Assembly (NCBI RefSeq): GCF_030814715.1
Contig: NZ_JAUSVO010000004.1
Coordinates: 558,001 to 622,000 of the forward strand
Reading direction: 5' to 3'
Source: Kaistia dalseonensis
Lineage (GTDB): Bacteria > Pseudomonadota > Alphaproteobacteria > Rhizobiales > Kaistiaceae
DNA: 64,000 nucleotides
How positions within the stretch are numbered: the stretch's first letter is position 1; the number at the start of each line of letters is the position of its first letter. A program made the position numbers and the translations under genes. Positions 34,813 through 45,500 of the stretch are shown here, piece by piece. The notes below the pieces were generated by a model. It was given only the letters and a program-made list of their open reading frames with translations. It ran no database searches and was not told the origin of the DNA.

Positions 34813-36264
34813 ATGACCCTCGATACATCCATCGTCACCGATACCGAGATGCTGATCGGCGCGTCCTTCGAGGCCGGCTCCGAACAGGCCGAGCGCGTGC
34901 TGGCGCCCAAGACCGGCGAAACCATCCTCGATCTGCCGGAGGCATCGCCCGGCCAGATCGACGCCGCCGTCGCCGCTGCCGACAAGGCCTTCGCCTCATG
35001 GTCGCGCACGCCGCCGGGCGTTCGCGCCGGGCTGTTGCTGAAGCTCGCCGATGCGATCGAAGCGGATGGCGAGAGCTTCGCCGCGCTCGAGGCGCTGAAT
35101 TGCGGCAAGCCCTATCCGGCGGTGCTGCGCGACGAGATCCCTGCGGTCGCCGATTGCTTCCGCTTCTTCGCCGGCGCCGCGCGCGTGCAGACGGGCAGTG
35201 CGGCGGCCGAATATATTCCGGGCCATACCTCGATGATCCGCCGCGATCCGATCGGCGTCGTCGCCTCGATCGCGCCGTGGAACTATCCGCTGATGATGGC
35301 GGCGTGGAAGCTTGCCCCCGCGCTTGCCGCCGGCAATACGGTGGTGATCAAGCCGTCCGAGCAGACGCCGCTCACCACGCTGAAGCTCGCCAGGCTCGCC
35401 GCGACGATCCTGCCGGAGGGCGTGCTGAACGTCGTCGTCGGCCGGGGCGAGAGCGTCGGCAATGCGCTGATCAACCACCCCAGGGTCTCGATGATCTCGC
35501 TCACCGGCGATATCGCGACCGGCAAGAAGGTGCTCGCCGCCGCCGCCAAGTCGGTCAAGCGCACCCATCTGGAGCTCGGCGGCAAGGCGCCGGTCATCGT
35601 GTTCGACGATGCCGATATCGACGCCGTGGTCGAGGGGGTGAAGACGTTCGGCTATTACAATGCCGGCCAGGATTGCACCGCTGCCTGCCGCATCTATGCC
35701 GGCGCCAAGGTCTATGACCGGCTCGTCGCCGATCTCTCCTCGGCGGTGGCGACGATCGGCTACGGCCATGCCGATGACGACAAGAACGATATCGGGCCGC
35801 TGATCTCGGCGCGCCAGCGCGACCGCGTGGCGAGTTTCGTGGCGCGCGCGGCCGAGCACAGGCACATGGAGATCACCACGGGCGGCAAGCCCGGCGCGGG
35901 GTCGGGCTTCTTCTATGAGCCGACGGTGGTCGCCGGCGCGCTGCAATCGGACGAGATCGTGCGGCGGGAAGTGTTCGGGCCGGTCGTGTCGGTCACGCGC
36001 TTCGACGATGTCGACGATGCGGTCAAATGGGCGAATGATTCAGACTATGGCCTCGCATCCTCGGTGTGGACCAAGGACGTCTCCAAGGCGATGGCGGCGG
36101 CAGCCCAGCTTCAATATGGCTGCACCTGGATCAACTGCCATTTCATGTTGACCAATGAAATGCCGCATGGCGGGTTGAAGCAGTCCGGCTATGGCAAGGA
36201 CCTCTCCACCTATGCGCTGGAGGACTATTCGGTCGTGCGCCACGTCATGGTGAAATACGCCTGA
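34813..36264 (+). CDS. patD: Gamma-aminobutyraldehyde dehydrogenase
   Basis: This 483-residue NAD-dependent aldehyde dehydrogenase has catalytic Glu in ELGGKAPV (about residue 254), catalytic Cys in [11 protein letters not shown] (about 288) and the cofactor site [12 protein letters not shown]. It matches YdcW/PatD-type aminobutyraldehyde dehydrogenases, which turn the putrescine product 4-aminobutanal into GABA. Its place at the end of a ydcSTUV-like transporter operon supports this. The ATG follows AAGGAGG. Confidence 0.88.
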   Translation: MTLDTSIVTDTEMLIGASFEAGSEQAERVLAPKTGETILDLPEASPGQIDAAVAAADKAFASWSRTPPGVRAGLLLKLADAIEADGESFAALEALNCGKPYPAVLRDEIPAVADCFRFFAGAARVQTGSAAAEYIPGHTSMIRRDPIGVVASIAPWNYPLMMAAWKLAPALAAGNTVVIKPSEQTPLTTLKLARLAATILPEGVLNVVVGRGESVGNALINHPRVSMISLTGDIATGKKVLAAAAKSVKRTHLELGGKAPVIVFDDADIDAVVEGVKTFGYYNAGQDCTAACRIYAGAKVYDRLVADLSSAVATIGYGHADDDKNDIGPLISARQRDRVASFVARAAEHRHMEITTGGKPGAGSGFFYEPTVVAGALQSDEIVRREVFGPVVSVTRFDDVDDAVKWANDSDYGLASSVWTKDVSKAMAAAAQLQYGCTWINCHFMLTNEMPHGGLKQSGYGKDLSTYALEDYSVVRHVMVKYA

Positions 36265-36288
36265 GGCCGAGGCACCCCGAAAACGGAA

Positions 36289-36320
36289 ATTCCGGACGAT
36301 CCTCGCGGATCGCCCGGAAT
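36289..36320. terminator. Bidirectional hairpin between patD and bfr
   Basis: ATTCCGGACGATCC (36289-36302) pairs with GGATCGCCCGGAAT (36307-36320), 14 positions with one mismatch and a TCGC loop. It lies between two convergent genes. There is no long T run on either side, but the strong stem in this position suggests a shared terminator. Confidence 0.6.
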
Positions 36321-36360
36321 CCCGTGGGCGGTGGTGACACCGTGAAATGGTTTGGCGAGC

Positions 36361-36846
36361 CTATTCGGCGTCGTCGGCCGGCGCGGATTGGAGCAGGGCG
36401 TAGCGCTCCTTGCCGAGGTCTGCGAGCAGGCTCAACTGGGTCTCGAGGAAGTCGATATGGCCCTCTTCGTCGGCCATCAGCGCCTCGAACAGCGCCATCG
36501 AGACATAGTCTCCGGCCGCGAAGCAGACGTCGCGGCCTTCCTTGTAGTAATTGCGGGCGGTGTATTCGCCGCGCAGGTCCGCTTCCAGGATTTCCTTGAT
36601 GCTCTGCCCGATCTCGAGTGGATCGAGCACCTGCATGTTCGGGAAGCCATCGAGGAAGATGATGCGCGCGACGAGCTTGTCGGCGTGCTGCATTTCCTCG
36701 ATCGATTCGGCCCGTTCCTTCTTGGCTAGCTTGGCATAGCCCCAGTCATCCAGCAGGCGATAATGCAGCCAATACTGATTGACAGCTGTCAGCTCGAGCC
36801 GAAGGGCGCGGTTCAGATATTCGATGACCTTGGCGTCGCCCTTCAT
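36361..36846 (-). CDS. bfr: Bacterioferritin
   Basis: This 161-residue ferritin-like four-helix protein has the ferroxidase ligands Glu18, Glu51 and His54 (IEEMQHADK), Glu94 region ([11 protein letters not shown]) and the EEGHIDFLE block at 127-135. Met52 is the heme ligand typical of bacterioferritins. It stores iron in a 24-mer shell. The gene for its ferredoxin partner lies upstream on the same strand. Confidence 0.95.
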   Translation of the reverse strand: MKGDAKVIEYLNRALRLELTAVNQYWLHYRLLDDWGYAKLAKKERAESIEEMQHADKLVARIIFLDGFPNMQVLDPLEIGQSIKEILEADLRGEYTARNYYKEGRDVCFAAGDYVSMALFEALMADEEGHIDFLETQLSLLADLGKERYALLQSAPADDAE

Positions 36847-36883
36847 GGCGGTTCTCCCGTCTGGAATTGTTCTAGGACAAAAA

Positions 36884-36899
36884 TCTAGAATCGTTCCAA
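36884..36899 (-). promoter_or_regulatory. Irr-box-like (ICE) site upstream of bfr
   Basis: On the bfr strand the site reads TTGGAACGATTCTAGA. It resembles the rhizobial iron control element, whose core is TTTAGAA, a short spacer and TTCTAAA. A second dyad, GTTCTAGGAC, lies at 36869-36878, closer to bfr. Irr represses or activates iron-storage genes through such sites. The match is partial. Confidence 0.45.
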
Positions 36900-36994
36900 C
36901 AGCAGGTCAAACCCGACATGCCGCCTGCGACAATCCTTCTCATTCCGGTCAAGTTTTATCGAAGGAGCGCCGCGTGTGCCCGGAAGCGGGGAAA

Positions 36995-37246
36995 TCAGCC
37001 GAAAAGCGCGCTGTCGCCTTCGTCCTCGGCGCCGCTGCCGAGCGGCTCGGGGCAGGTGACCATCAATCCGGAATCGGCCAGGATCTTGCGCACCAGCGCG
37101 AAGCAGATCGTGCACTGGGCTCGCACGCCGAGGGCGCGATAGACGCGCGCGGGCGTCAGCGGCCGGCCCGGCCCCTCGAGCGCGAGGCGCTCGGCGGTTT
37201 CGAGAATCCGGTTCTTGGTCAGTATGTTGCAGGAACAGACGATCAT
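36995..37246 (-). CDS. bfd: Bacterioferritin-associated ferredoxin
   Basis: This 83-residue protein has a BFD-like [2Fe-2S] domain with cysteines at 4 and 6 (MIVCSCN) and 45 and 48 (QCTIC). Bfd delivers electrons to bacterioferritin heme to mobilise stored iron. It is 148 bp upstream of bfr on the same strand, the classical pairing. The acidic tail (GAEDEGDSALFG) is extra to the domain. Confidence 0.88.
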   Translation of the reverse strand: MIVCSCNILTKNRILETAERLALEGPGRPLTPARVYRALGVRAQCTICFALVRKILADSGLMVTCPEPLGSGAEDEGDSALFG

Positions 37247-37385
37247 GGTCGCGGTCTGGGTCTGGACCGGATGGCCGGTCCGTCATGGCCGCCGGTCACG
37301 GCCATGAACCAAGGGAGTGATGGTCCGGCGGCGGTGCAACCGCCGGCCAGGGCCGAAGCGGTTCGGCCGTTCGCCGGAGCGCCGT

Positions 37386-38072
37386 TCAGCGCATCAGAAC
37401 GATCACGGCCAGGCCGATCAGGATGACCAGCAGGCCCCAGACATAGGGCCCGCCCAGAAAGCCACGCCCGGCCGCGACTTCGACCTCCTGCTCGGCTTCC
37501 TCGGCGGCCTCGGCCACGTCCTCGGCATAATCCTCGACGCGGTGTTCGAGCCGGTCGATCAGTTCGTCTTCAGCGGCTTCTTCGCCGCCGGGCGTAGGCG
37601 TTGCAAGCGGTGGTGCGGTCACGGTCGGCTCCTCGGCCCCCAGTTTTGCGGCGAAAGCGCCGAAGAAATCATCGGCCATGGTCCTGGCCGTCGTGTCGAT
37701 CCTGCGCGAGCCGAGCTGCGCCAGATGGCCGCCGACTTGCGTCCTGATGGCATAGCGCAGCATCGTGCCGCCGTCATCATCGGCGAGCGTCACATCGGCG
37801 CCGCCTCTGACCCTGCCGGCGCTGCCGCCATCCGCCTCGCCGCTGATCGTGGCGCTCTCGGGCGGATTGACGTTCGAAAGCACGACGGTGCCCGCAAAGA
37901 CGCCCTTCATCGGCCCGATATCGACCGCGATCCGGCCGGCCATGGAGGTGGACGAGGTCAAGGTCAGCGACTCGCAGCCGGCAATGCAGGCCTTCAGGAA
38001 TTCCGGATCGTTGAGCGCGGCCCAGACCGCCTCGCGGCGGGCGGCGATCCGATATTCGCCTGTCATGTCCAT
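37386..38072 (-). CDS. CoxG-like SRPBCC protein with C-terminal membrane anchor
   Basis: This 228-residue protein has an N-terminal CoxG/SRPBCC lipid- or ligand-binding domain (about 1-145: TGEYRIAARREAVWAALNDPE, a GCESLTL region), an acidic linker (EEAAEDELIDRLEHRVEDYAEDVAEAAEEAEQ in part coiled-coil-like) and one C-terminal membrane segment. CoxG recruits carbon monoxide dehydrogenase to the membrane in CO oxidisers, but no cox genes are present here, so the role is open. The ATG at 38072 lies behind GGAAGGG; an ATG at 38087 overlaps that ribosome site. Confidence 0.82.
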   Translation of the reverse strand: MDMTGEYRIAARREAVWAALNDPEFLKACIAGCESLTLTSSTSMAGRIAVDIGPMKGVFAGTVVLSNVNPPESATISGEADGGSAGRVRGGADVTLADDDGGTMLRYAIRTQVGGHLAQLGSRRIDTTARTMADDFFGAFAAKLGAEEPTVTAPPLATPTPGGEEAAEDELIDRLEHRVEDYAEDVAEAAEEAEQEVEVAAGRGFLGGPYVWGLLVILIGLAVIVLMR

Positions 38073-38267
38073 CGGGCGCCCTTCCATGAGGCGGATGCCG
38101 GCGTTTCCCGCCGGTCCGTCTTGTTGCCGCGCTTTCGCGCCGAGACTATGCCTGTCTCGTCTTCAGCTATGGTCGCATGGCAGCAAGCGCAACGGCAAGG
38201 CGGCAATCGCGAGGGCAAAGCCCGCGCAGTGGTTGGCTTTCGGCGTCGCGGCGGCTATGAACCGGCG

Positions 38268-39230
38268 ATGCGAAACATTCCGCCCGCCATTTCCAAAGAC
38301 CCAGGCACCAAGCCCGCCGCGCGCTGGCCCCTCATGCTCGAAACCGAGGGCTGGCCCGACTATGCGCTGATCGATTCCGGCCATGGGCGGAAGCTGGAAC
38401 GCTATGGCCGCTACCGGATCGTGCGCCCGGAGGCGCAGGCGCTCTGGACGCCGCGCCTTTCGGAGGCCGAGTGGGAGAGCGCGGACGCGCATTTTACCGG
38501 CGCGAAGGACGAGGATTCCGACGGCCGCTGGCGATACAGGAAGCCGATCGGCGAGACCTGGCCGATGGCCTGGCGCCTGCCGCGCGCGGTGGGTGAGGGC
38601 GAGGTCCGCTTTCTCGGCCGCTTCACCGCCTTCCGTCATGTCGGCTTCTTCCCCGAGCAGGAAATGCACTGGGCCTGGTTCGCACAGGAGATCCACGCGG
38701 CGAAGCGCCAGCCCAAGGTGCTGAACCTCTTCGGCTATACCGGCATCGCCTCCTTCGTCGCGGCCATGGCCGGCGCGCAGGTGACGCATGTCGACGCCTC
38801 GAAGAAGGCGATCGGCTGGGCGCGAGAGAATCAGGAGATGTCGGGCATCGCCGATCTCCCCGTGCGCTGGATCGTCGACGACGCGATGAAATTCGTCGCG
38901 CGCGAGGTGCGCCGCGGCTCGCGCTATGACGGCATCATTCTCGATCCGCCGAAATTCGGCCGTGGCCCGAATGGCGAGGTCTGGGACATTTTCGAGCGGC
39001 TGCCGGAGATGATGCGGCTCTGCCGCCAGCTTCTCTCCGACGATGCGCTCTTCCTGTGCCTCTCCGCCTATTCGATCCGCGCCTCCTTCATGGCGACACA
39101 CGAGCTGACGGCCGAGGCGCTTTCCGGCCTCTCCGGCACGATCGAATCGGGCGAACTGCTCATCCGCGAGGAAGGTGGCGGGCGCACGCTCTCGACGTCG
39201 CTCTTTTCAAGGTGGTCCCGCAATGGCTGA
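38268..39230 (+). CDS. Class I SAM-dependent (rRNA) methyltransferase
   Basis: This 320-residue protein has a C-terminal Rossmann methyltransferase domain: VLNLFGYTGIASFVAA (SAM motif I, about 148), HVDASKKAIGWA, and the catalytic LDPPKFGRG (about 225), typical of RlmI/RlmK-like RNA cytosine or guanine methyltransferases. The N-terminal part is specific to an alphaproteobacterial subgroup. The exact target base is unknown. The next gene, another RNA methyltransferase, overlaps its end by eight bases. Confidence 0.85.
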   Translation: MRNIPPAISKDPGTKPAARWPLMLETEGWPDYALIDSGHGRKLERYGRYRIVRPEAQALWTPRLSEAEWESADAHFTGAKDEDSDGRWRYRKPIGETWPMAWRLPRAVGEGEVRFLGRFTAFRHVGFFPEQEMHWAWFAQEIHAAKRQPKVLNLFGYTGIASFVAAMAGAQVTHVDASKKAIGWARENQEMSGIADLPVRWIVDDAMKFVAREVRRGSRYDGIILDPPKFGRGPNGEVWDIFERLPEMMRLCRQLLSDDALFLCLSAYSIRASFMATHELTAEALSGLSGTIESGELLIREEGGGRTLSTSLFSRWSRNG

Positions 39231-40062
39231 CAATTCGCCGATCGCAGCCCCCGGCGCGGTCAAGACCATCACCAGCCTGACCAATCCGACGATCAAGGAT
39301 ATTCGCGGCCTCGCTCTGCCGAAGAACCGCAAGGAATCCGGCCTCTTCGTCACCGAGGGCATGAAGCTCGTGGCCGACGCCGTCGAGGAAGACTGGCCGA
39401 TCAAGATCCTCGTCTATGGCGCGAAGGTCGCCCAGCATCCGGTGGTGCGCCGCGTCGCCCAGGTCGCGCATGCGCGCGGCGGCGATGTGCTGGAGGTTTC
39501 CGAGGCCGTGCTCGAGAAGATCACGCGCCGGGATAATCCGCAGATGGTGGTCGGCGTGTTCGAGCAGAGGCTGACGCCGAAGGCCGAGATCAGGCCGAGC
39601 GCGAGCGGCGTCTGGATCGCGCTCGAAGGCATCAAGGACCCCGGCAATCTCGGCACGATCATCCGCACCGCCGATGCCGTCGGCGCCGAGGGCGTCATTC
39701 TCGTCGGCGATACGGTCGATCCGTTCGGCGTCGAGGCTGTGCGCGCCACGATGGGCTCGATCTTTCACATGAAGCTGACCCGCATGAGCGTCGACGAGTT
39801 CGTCGCCTGGCGGAAGAGTTGGCCGGGCATCGTCGTGGGCACGCATCTCTCCGGCAAGGAAGACTATCGCGCCGTCGACTATGACAAGCCGGTGCTGCTC
39901 TTCATGGGCAATGAGCAGTCGGGCCTCCCCGATGCGCTCGCCGCCACCTGCGACCATCTGGTGAAGATCCCGCAGGTCGGCCGCGCGGATTCGCTCAATC
40001 TCGCGATCGCGACCGGCGTGATGCTGTTCGAGATCCGTCGCGACAAGCTCAAGCTCGGTTAG
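39223..40062 (+). CDS. TrmH/SpoU family RNA methyltransferase
   Basis: This 279-residue SPOUT enzyme has an N-terminal substrate-binding domain (ITSLTNPTIKDIRGL, KNRKESGLFVTEG) and a C-terminal knot domain with the three SpoU motifs: EGIKDPGNLGTIIRTADA, FMGNEQSGLP and IPQVGRADSLNLAIAT. It probably 2'-O-methylates rRNA (RlmB/YsgA type). The start is ATG 39223, inside the end of the preceding gene and behind AAGGTGG. Target nucleotide not assignable. Confidence 0.9.
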   Translation: MADNSPIAAPGAVKTITSLTNPTIKDIRGLALPKNRKESGLFVTEGMKLVADAVEEDWPIKILVYGAKVAQHPVVRRVAQVAHARGGDVLEVSEAVLEKITRRDNPQMVVGVFEQRLTPKAEIRPSASGVWIALEGIKDPGNLGTIIRTADAVGAEGVILVGDTVDPFGVEAVRATMGSIFHMKLTRMSVDEFVAWRKSWPGIVVGTHLSGKEDYRAVDYDKPVLLFMGNEQSGLPDALAATCDHLVKIPQVGRADSLNLAIATGVMLFEIRRDKLKLG

Positions 40063-40069
40063 GGGACGC

Positions 40070-40582
40070 ATGGTGGACGATCCGATGACCGCCTCACCGG
40101 CCGCAGGCCGCGTTCCCGGCCCGCTATCCCGCCTCGGGCTCGGCCTGGTCGGCTTCGTCGTCATCCTCGACCAGATCACGAAGCAGATCGCCGAGGCCAA
40201 GCTCGGCTATCAGGAATATATCGACATCCTGCCGATCCTGGCGCTCTACCGCGTCCACAATACCGGCATAGCCTTCTCATTCGCCCACGGCTTCGACAGC
40301 CTGATCCTGGTGGTCGGCACGGCGATCGTCACGCTGATCGTGCTCTATCTCTGGAAGAGCGCGACAGAGGGCGGGACGCTGGTCGCGGTCGGCTTTGCAC
40401 TGATCGTGGGTGGGGCCGTCGGCAATCTGATCGACCGCGCGATCCACGGCTATGTGATCGACTTCCTCTACCTGCACATTGGCGGACGGGGATTCTTCGT
40501 CTTCAACCTGGCCGATGTCGCGCTCACGATCGGGCCGGTGCTGCTCGCCTGGTTTTATCTCTTCGTGCAGAAGAAGGCATAG
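40070..40582 (+). CDS. lspA: Lipoprotein signal peptidase (signal peptidase II)
   Basis: This 170-residue inner-membrane aspartyl protease has four membrane segments. The catalytic aspartates are in GNLIDRAIHGYVIDF and FNLADVALTIG, and the DQITKQ motif is near residue 34. It cuts the signal peptide of prolipoproteins after lipid attachment. It follows the RNA methyltransferase by seven bases. Its stop codon lies within an 18-bp palindrome shared with the convergent ghrA gene. Confidence 0.95.
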   Translation: MVDDPMTASPAAGRVPGPLSRLGLGLVGFVVILDQITKQIAEAKLGYQEYIDILPILALYRVHNTGIAFSFAHGFDSLILVVGTAIVTLIVLYLWKSATEGGTLVAVGFALIVGGAVGNLIDRAIHGYVIDFLYLHIGGRGFFVFNLADVALTIGPVLLAWFYLFVQKKA

Positions 40583-40598
40583 CCGCGCCGGCGCGGCT
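40581..40598. terminator. Perfect 18-bp palindrome joining two convergent stop codons
   Basis: AGCCGCGCCGGCGCGGCT is its own complement. It begins inside the lspA TAG and ends on the first base of the ghrA stop (read on the other strand), so the two genes share one compact hairpin (seven-base stem, CCGG loop). On the plus strand it is followed by CAATATT, a poor T tract. It is best read as a minimal bidirectional terminator. Confidence 0.6.
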
Positions 40599-41556
40599 CA
40601 ATATTGCCGTTGCCGGTCGACCAGATTGGCGAGCGGCTTTCCCGCTTCGAAAGCGAGAATATGGCGATGAATGCCGTCGGCCAGCACCGAGGCCTCGCTC
40701 GACGCGGCGACGTGCGGCGTGATGATCACGTTGGGCCGGCCCCAGAAGGGGCTGTCGGCTGGCAGCGGCTCCGGCTCGAAGACGTCGAGGCTCGCCGCGA
40801 TCAGCGTGCCGTCGTCGAGCGCCGACAGGATATCGGCGCCGACCTGCAGGCCGCCGCGGCCGCCATTGATCAGGATCGGACCACCCAGCACGCCGTCGCG
40901 AGCGAGTTCAGCGAAGAGCCGGCGGTTCAGTATGCCGCGTGTCTCAGGCGTCAGCGGGAGCAGGACGACGAGAATATCGGTTCGGTTGAGAAAGGGCGTG
41001 AGTCCGGCCTCGCCGTGAAAGGTCTCGATTCCATCGGCCTGCTTGGCCGTGCGGCTCCATCCGGCGACCTGGAAGCCGATGCGCGAGAGGATATCGGCCG
41101 AAGCCTGACCGAGGGCGCCGAAGCCCATGATGCCGACGCGCACCGCGCTGGCCACCGGCTGGCGGATATCCTTCCAGAGATGGGCGGCCTGCTGCCGCGC
41201 ATAGGCGAGGTGATGGCGATGGTGGAGCAGGACCTGCAGCACCACCCATTCGGTCATGCGCGTCGTGAGGTCGGGATCGACGACGCGCACGATCGGCACG
41301 TCGGGCAAGCCGGCAACGCCGATAATGTGGTCAACCCCCGCGCCGAGCGAGAACACGGCCTTGAGGTTCGGCAGATTGGCGAAGACTTCGGCCGGCGACT
41401 TCCAGGCCAGCACGTAATGGATGGATTCCGGATCCGGCACGTCCGGCCAGATGCGAATGGGGCGCGCCGGCTCTTCCGGACGGAAGGGCGCTGCCCATGG
41501 CTCGGGATCCCAGGCGCCGCTTGCGATCAGCACGCCGGGCAGGCTGTTCGGCTTGG

Positions 41557-41560
<4 letters not shown>
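40598..41560 (-). CDS. ghrA: Glyoxylate/hydroxypyruvate reductase A
   Basis: This 320-residue D-2-hydroxyacid dehydrogenase has the NAD(P) motif GIMGFGALGQASADIL (about 143), the catalytic Arg in INGGRGGLQ, Glu in SLDVFEPEPLP and His in ITPHVAASSE. The HHRHHLAYARQQ stretch fits GhrA. It reduces glyoxylate and hydroxypyruvate with NADPH. Its ATG overlaps the yejF stop (ATGA), so it is the last gene of the yej operon here; a functional link is not evident. Confidence 0.9.
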
Positions 41561-43224
<1,664 letters not shown>

Positions 43225-43225
43225 G

Positions 43226-44371
43226 TCAGCCGAACGTCTTTCTCGGGTCGAATGCATCCCGCACCGCTTCTCCGATGAAGACGAGCAGGCTCAGGATGAA
43301 GGAGATCACGATGAAGCCCGTCAAGCCGAGCCAGGGCGCCTGGAGGTTGTTCTTGCCTTGCGCCAGCAGTTCGCCGAGCGAGGGCGAGCCTGGCGGCAGG
43401 CCGAAGCCGAGGAAATCGAGCGAGGTCAGCGTCGTGATCGAGCCGTTCAGGATGAAGGGCAGGAAGGTCAGCGTCGCCACCATCGCATTGGGCAGCACAT
43501 GGCGGATGATGATGGTCCAGTTGCCGACGCCGAGCGCGCGGGCGGCGCGGACATATTCGAAATTGCGCGCGCGCAGGAACTCCGCCCGCACGAGTCCCAC
43601 GAGCCTGACCCATGAGAAGAGCAGCAGGATCACCAGCAGCACCCAGAAGCTCGGCACCAGGATCGAGGCCATGATCAGCAGGATGTAGAGCTCGGGCAGC
43701 GAGGTCCAGATATCGATGAAGCGCTGGAAGATCAGGTCGATCCAGCCGCCGAAATAGCCCTGCACGGCGCCGGCGGCGATGCCGACGGCGGAGGACAGCA
43801 CCGTCAGCACCAGGCCGAACAGGACCGAGAGCCGGACGCCATAGAGGAGCCGCGCGACGACGTCGCGACCCTGGTCGTCGGTTCCGAGCCAGTTGAAATT
43901 GCCGATGGTGCAGTTGCGGTCGGCGTCGCCCTGCGGATAGGCGCGGCAGCGATCGGCCCTGGGGATCATCCACCAGGGCGGGGCGGGGGCCGGCGTCGCC
44001 ATCTCGTTGTTGACCGTATCGAAAGAATAGCGGATCGGCGGCCAGATCATCCAGCCATGGCTAAGGATTTCGTCCTGGATGAAGGGGTCGCGGAAATTGG
44101 TGGTGGCGAGGAAACCGCCGAACTTCTCCTCCGGATAATCGGTCAGTACCGGGAAGAGGATCTCGCCCTTGTAGGAAGCGATGATCGGCCGGTCATTGGC
44201 GATGATCTCGGAGACGAGCGTCATCCCGAACAGCGCCAGGAAGATCCAGAGCGACCAGTAGCCGCGCCGGTGATGGCGGAAGGCACGCCAGCGGCGCTGG
44301 TTGAGCGGCGAGAGGAACGGCCGCTTGGCGGCGACGGCAGGGGGCACGGCCGCGATGGTGGTGTCCGTCAT
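43226..44371 (-). CDS. yejE: Oligopeptide/microcin C ABC transporter permease YejE
   Basis: This 381-residue permease has a long N-terminal periplasmic loop after the first membrane segment (FGGFLATTNFRDPF to NFNWLGTDDQGRDV), as in YejE, and then five more membrane segments with the coupling loop EYVRAARALGVGNWTIIIRH. It lies two bases from yejB and one from yejF, so the block is a tight operon. Confidence 0.93.
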   Translation of the reverse strand: MTDTTIAAVPPAVAAKRPFLSPLNQRRWRAFRHHRRGYWSLWIFLALFGMTLVSEIIANDRPIIASYKGEILFPVLTDYPEEKFGGFLATTNFRDPFIQDEILSHGWMIWPPIRYSFDTVNNEMATPAPAPPWWMIPRADRCRAYPQGDADRNCTIGNFNWLGTDDQGRDVVARLLYGVRLSVLFGLVLTVLSSAVGIAAGAVQGYFGGWIDLIFQRFIDIWTSLPELYILLIMASILVPSFWVLLVILLLFSWVRLVGLVRAEFLRARNFEYVRAARALGVGNWTIIIRHVLPNAMVATLTFLPFILNGSITTLTSLDFLGFGLPPGSPSLGELLAQGKNNLQAPWLGLTGFIVISFILSLLVFIGEAVRDAFDPRKTFG

Positions 44372-44373
44372 GC

Positions 44374-45483
44374 TCAGACCTCCCGCTTCTCGAAATCGAT
44401 CCGCGGATCGACCCAGGTATAGGTCAGGTCCGAGATCAGGCCGAGCACGAGGCCGAGCAGCGAGAAGATGAAGAGCGTGGCGAAGACGACGGGATAATCG
44501 CGATTCAACACCGATTCAAAACCGAGCAGGCCGAGCCCGTCGAGCGAGAAGATGGTCTCGATCAGGAGCGATCCCGCAAAGAAGGCGCCGATGAAGGCGC
44601 CGGGAAAGCCGGCGATGACGATCAGCATCGCATTGCGGAAGACGTGGCCGTAGAGAACCTTGTTTTCCGAAAGCCCCTTGGCGCGCGCGGTCACGACATA
44701 TTGCTTGCGGATCTCGTCGAGGAACGAATTCTTGGTGAGTAGCGTCGTCGTCGCGAAGGCGGAGAGCGACATGGCGATGATCGGCAGCGTGATGTGCCAG
44801 AAATAGTCGACGATCTTGCCGCCGAGCGAGAGCGTGGCGAAATTGTCCGAGGTCAGCCCTCGGAGCGGAAACCAGTCGAAGAAGCTGCCGCCGGCGAAGA
44901 GGATCACCAGCAGGATCGCGAACAGAAAGCCCGGAATGGCATAGCCGACGATGATCACCGCCGAGGTCCACACATCGAAGCGCGAGCCGTCGCGCACCGC
45001 CTTGGCGACGCCGAGCGGGATCGAGATGCCGTAGGAAATCAGCGTCATCCAGAGGCCGAGCGAGATGGAGACCGGCATCTTCTCCTTGATCAGGTCGATC
45101 ACCGAGATGTCGCGGAAATAGCTCTGGCCGAAATCGAAGCGGATATAGTTCCACAGCATCAGCCCGAAGCGCTCCAGCGGCGGCTTGTCGAAGCCGAACT
45201 GCTTTTCGAGCTTGGCGATGAATTCCGGGTCGAGGCCCTGCGCGCCGCGATATTTCGCGTTGATCGGCCCGCCGCCGAGCGTCCGATCCTGACCGCCCAT
45301 GCCGGCATCGGCGCCGCCGCCCGAGATACGGTCGGTCGCGGAGACGTCATTGCCCGAAAGCTGGGCGATGACCCGTTCGACCGGGCCGCCAGGCGCGAAC
45401 TGGATGATCAGGAAGCTGATCGCCATGATCCCGAAAATGGTCGGGATCATCAGCAGGATACGTCTGAGGATATAGGCTGCCAT
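44374..45483 (-). CDS. yejB: Oligopeptide/microcin C ABC transporter permease YejB
   Basis: This 369-residue permease starts [19 protein letters not shown], the usual DppB/YejB first membrane segment. It has a long loop with a Gly-rich stretch ([20 protein letters not shown]) and the EAA-like loop near [15 protein letters not shown]. The start at 45483 is chosen because residues upstream belong to the yejA frame only by chance. Partner of YejE. Confidence 0.93.
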   Translation of the reverse strand: MAAYILRRILLMIPTIFGIMAISFLIIQFAPGGPVERVIAQLSGNDVSATDRISGGGADAGMGGQDRTLGGGPINAKYRGAQGLDPEFIAKLEKQFGFDKPPLERFGLMLWNYIRFDFGQSYFRDISVIDLIKEKMPVSISLGLWMTLISYGISIPLGVAKAVRDGSRFDVWTSAVIIVGYAIPGFLFAILLVILFAGGSFFDWFPLRGLTSDNFATLSLGGKIVDYFWHITLPIIAMSLSAFATTTLLTKNSFLDEIRKQYVVTARAKGLSENKVLYGHVFRNAMLIVIAGFPGAFIGAFFAGSLLIETIFSLDGLGLLGFESVLNRDYPVVFATLFIFSLLGLVLGLISDLTYTWVDPRIDFEKREV

Positions 45484-45500
45484 GTCGCTCCGTCTGTACC

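Noticed and set aside
37317-38267. Upstream extension of the class I methyltransferase
   Set aside because: It is antisense to the CoxG-like gene; the conserved protein begins near 38268.
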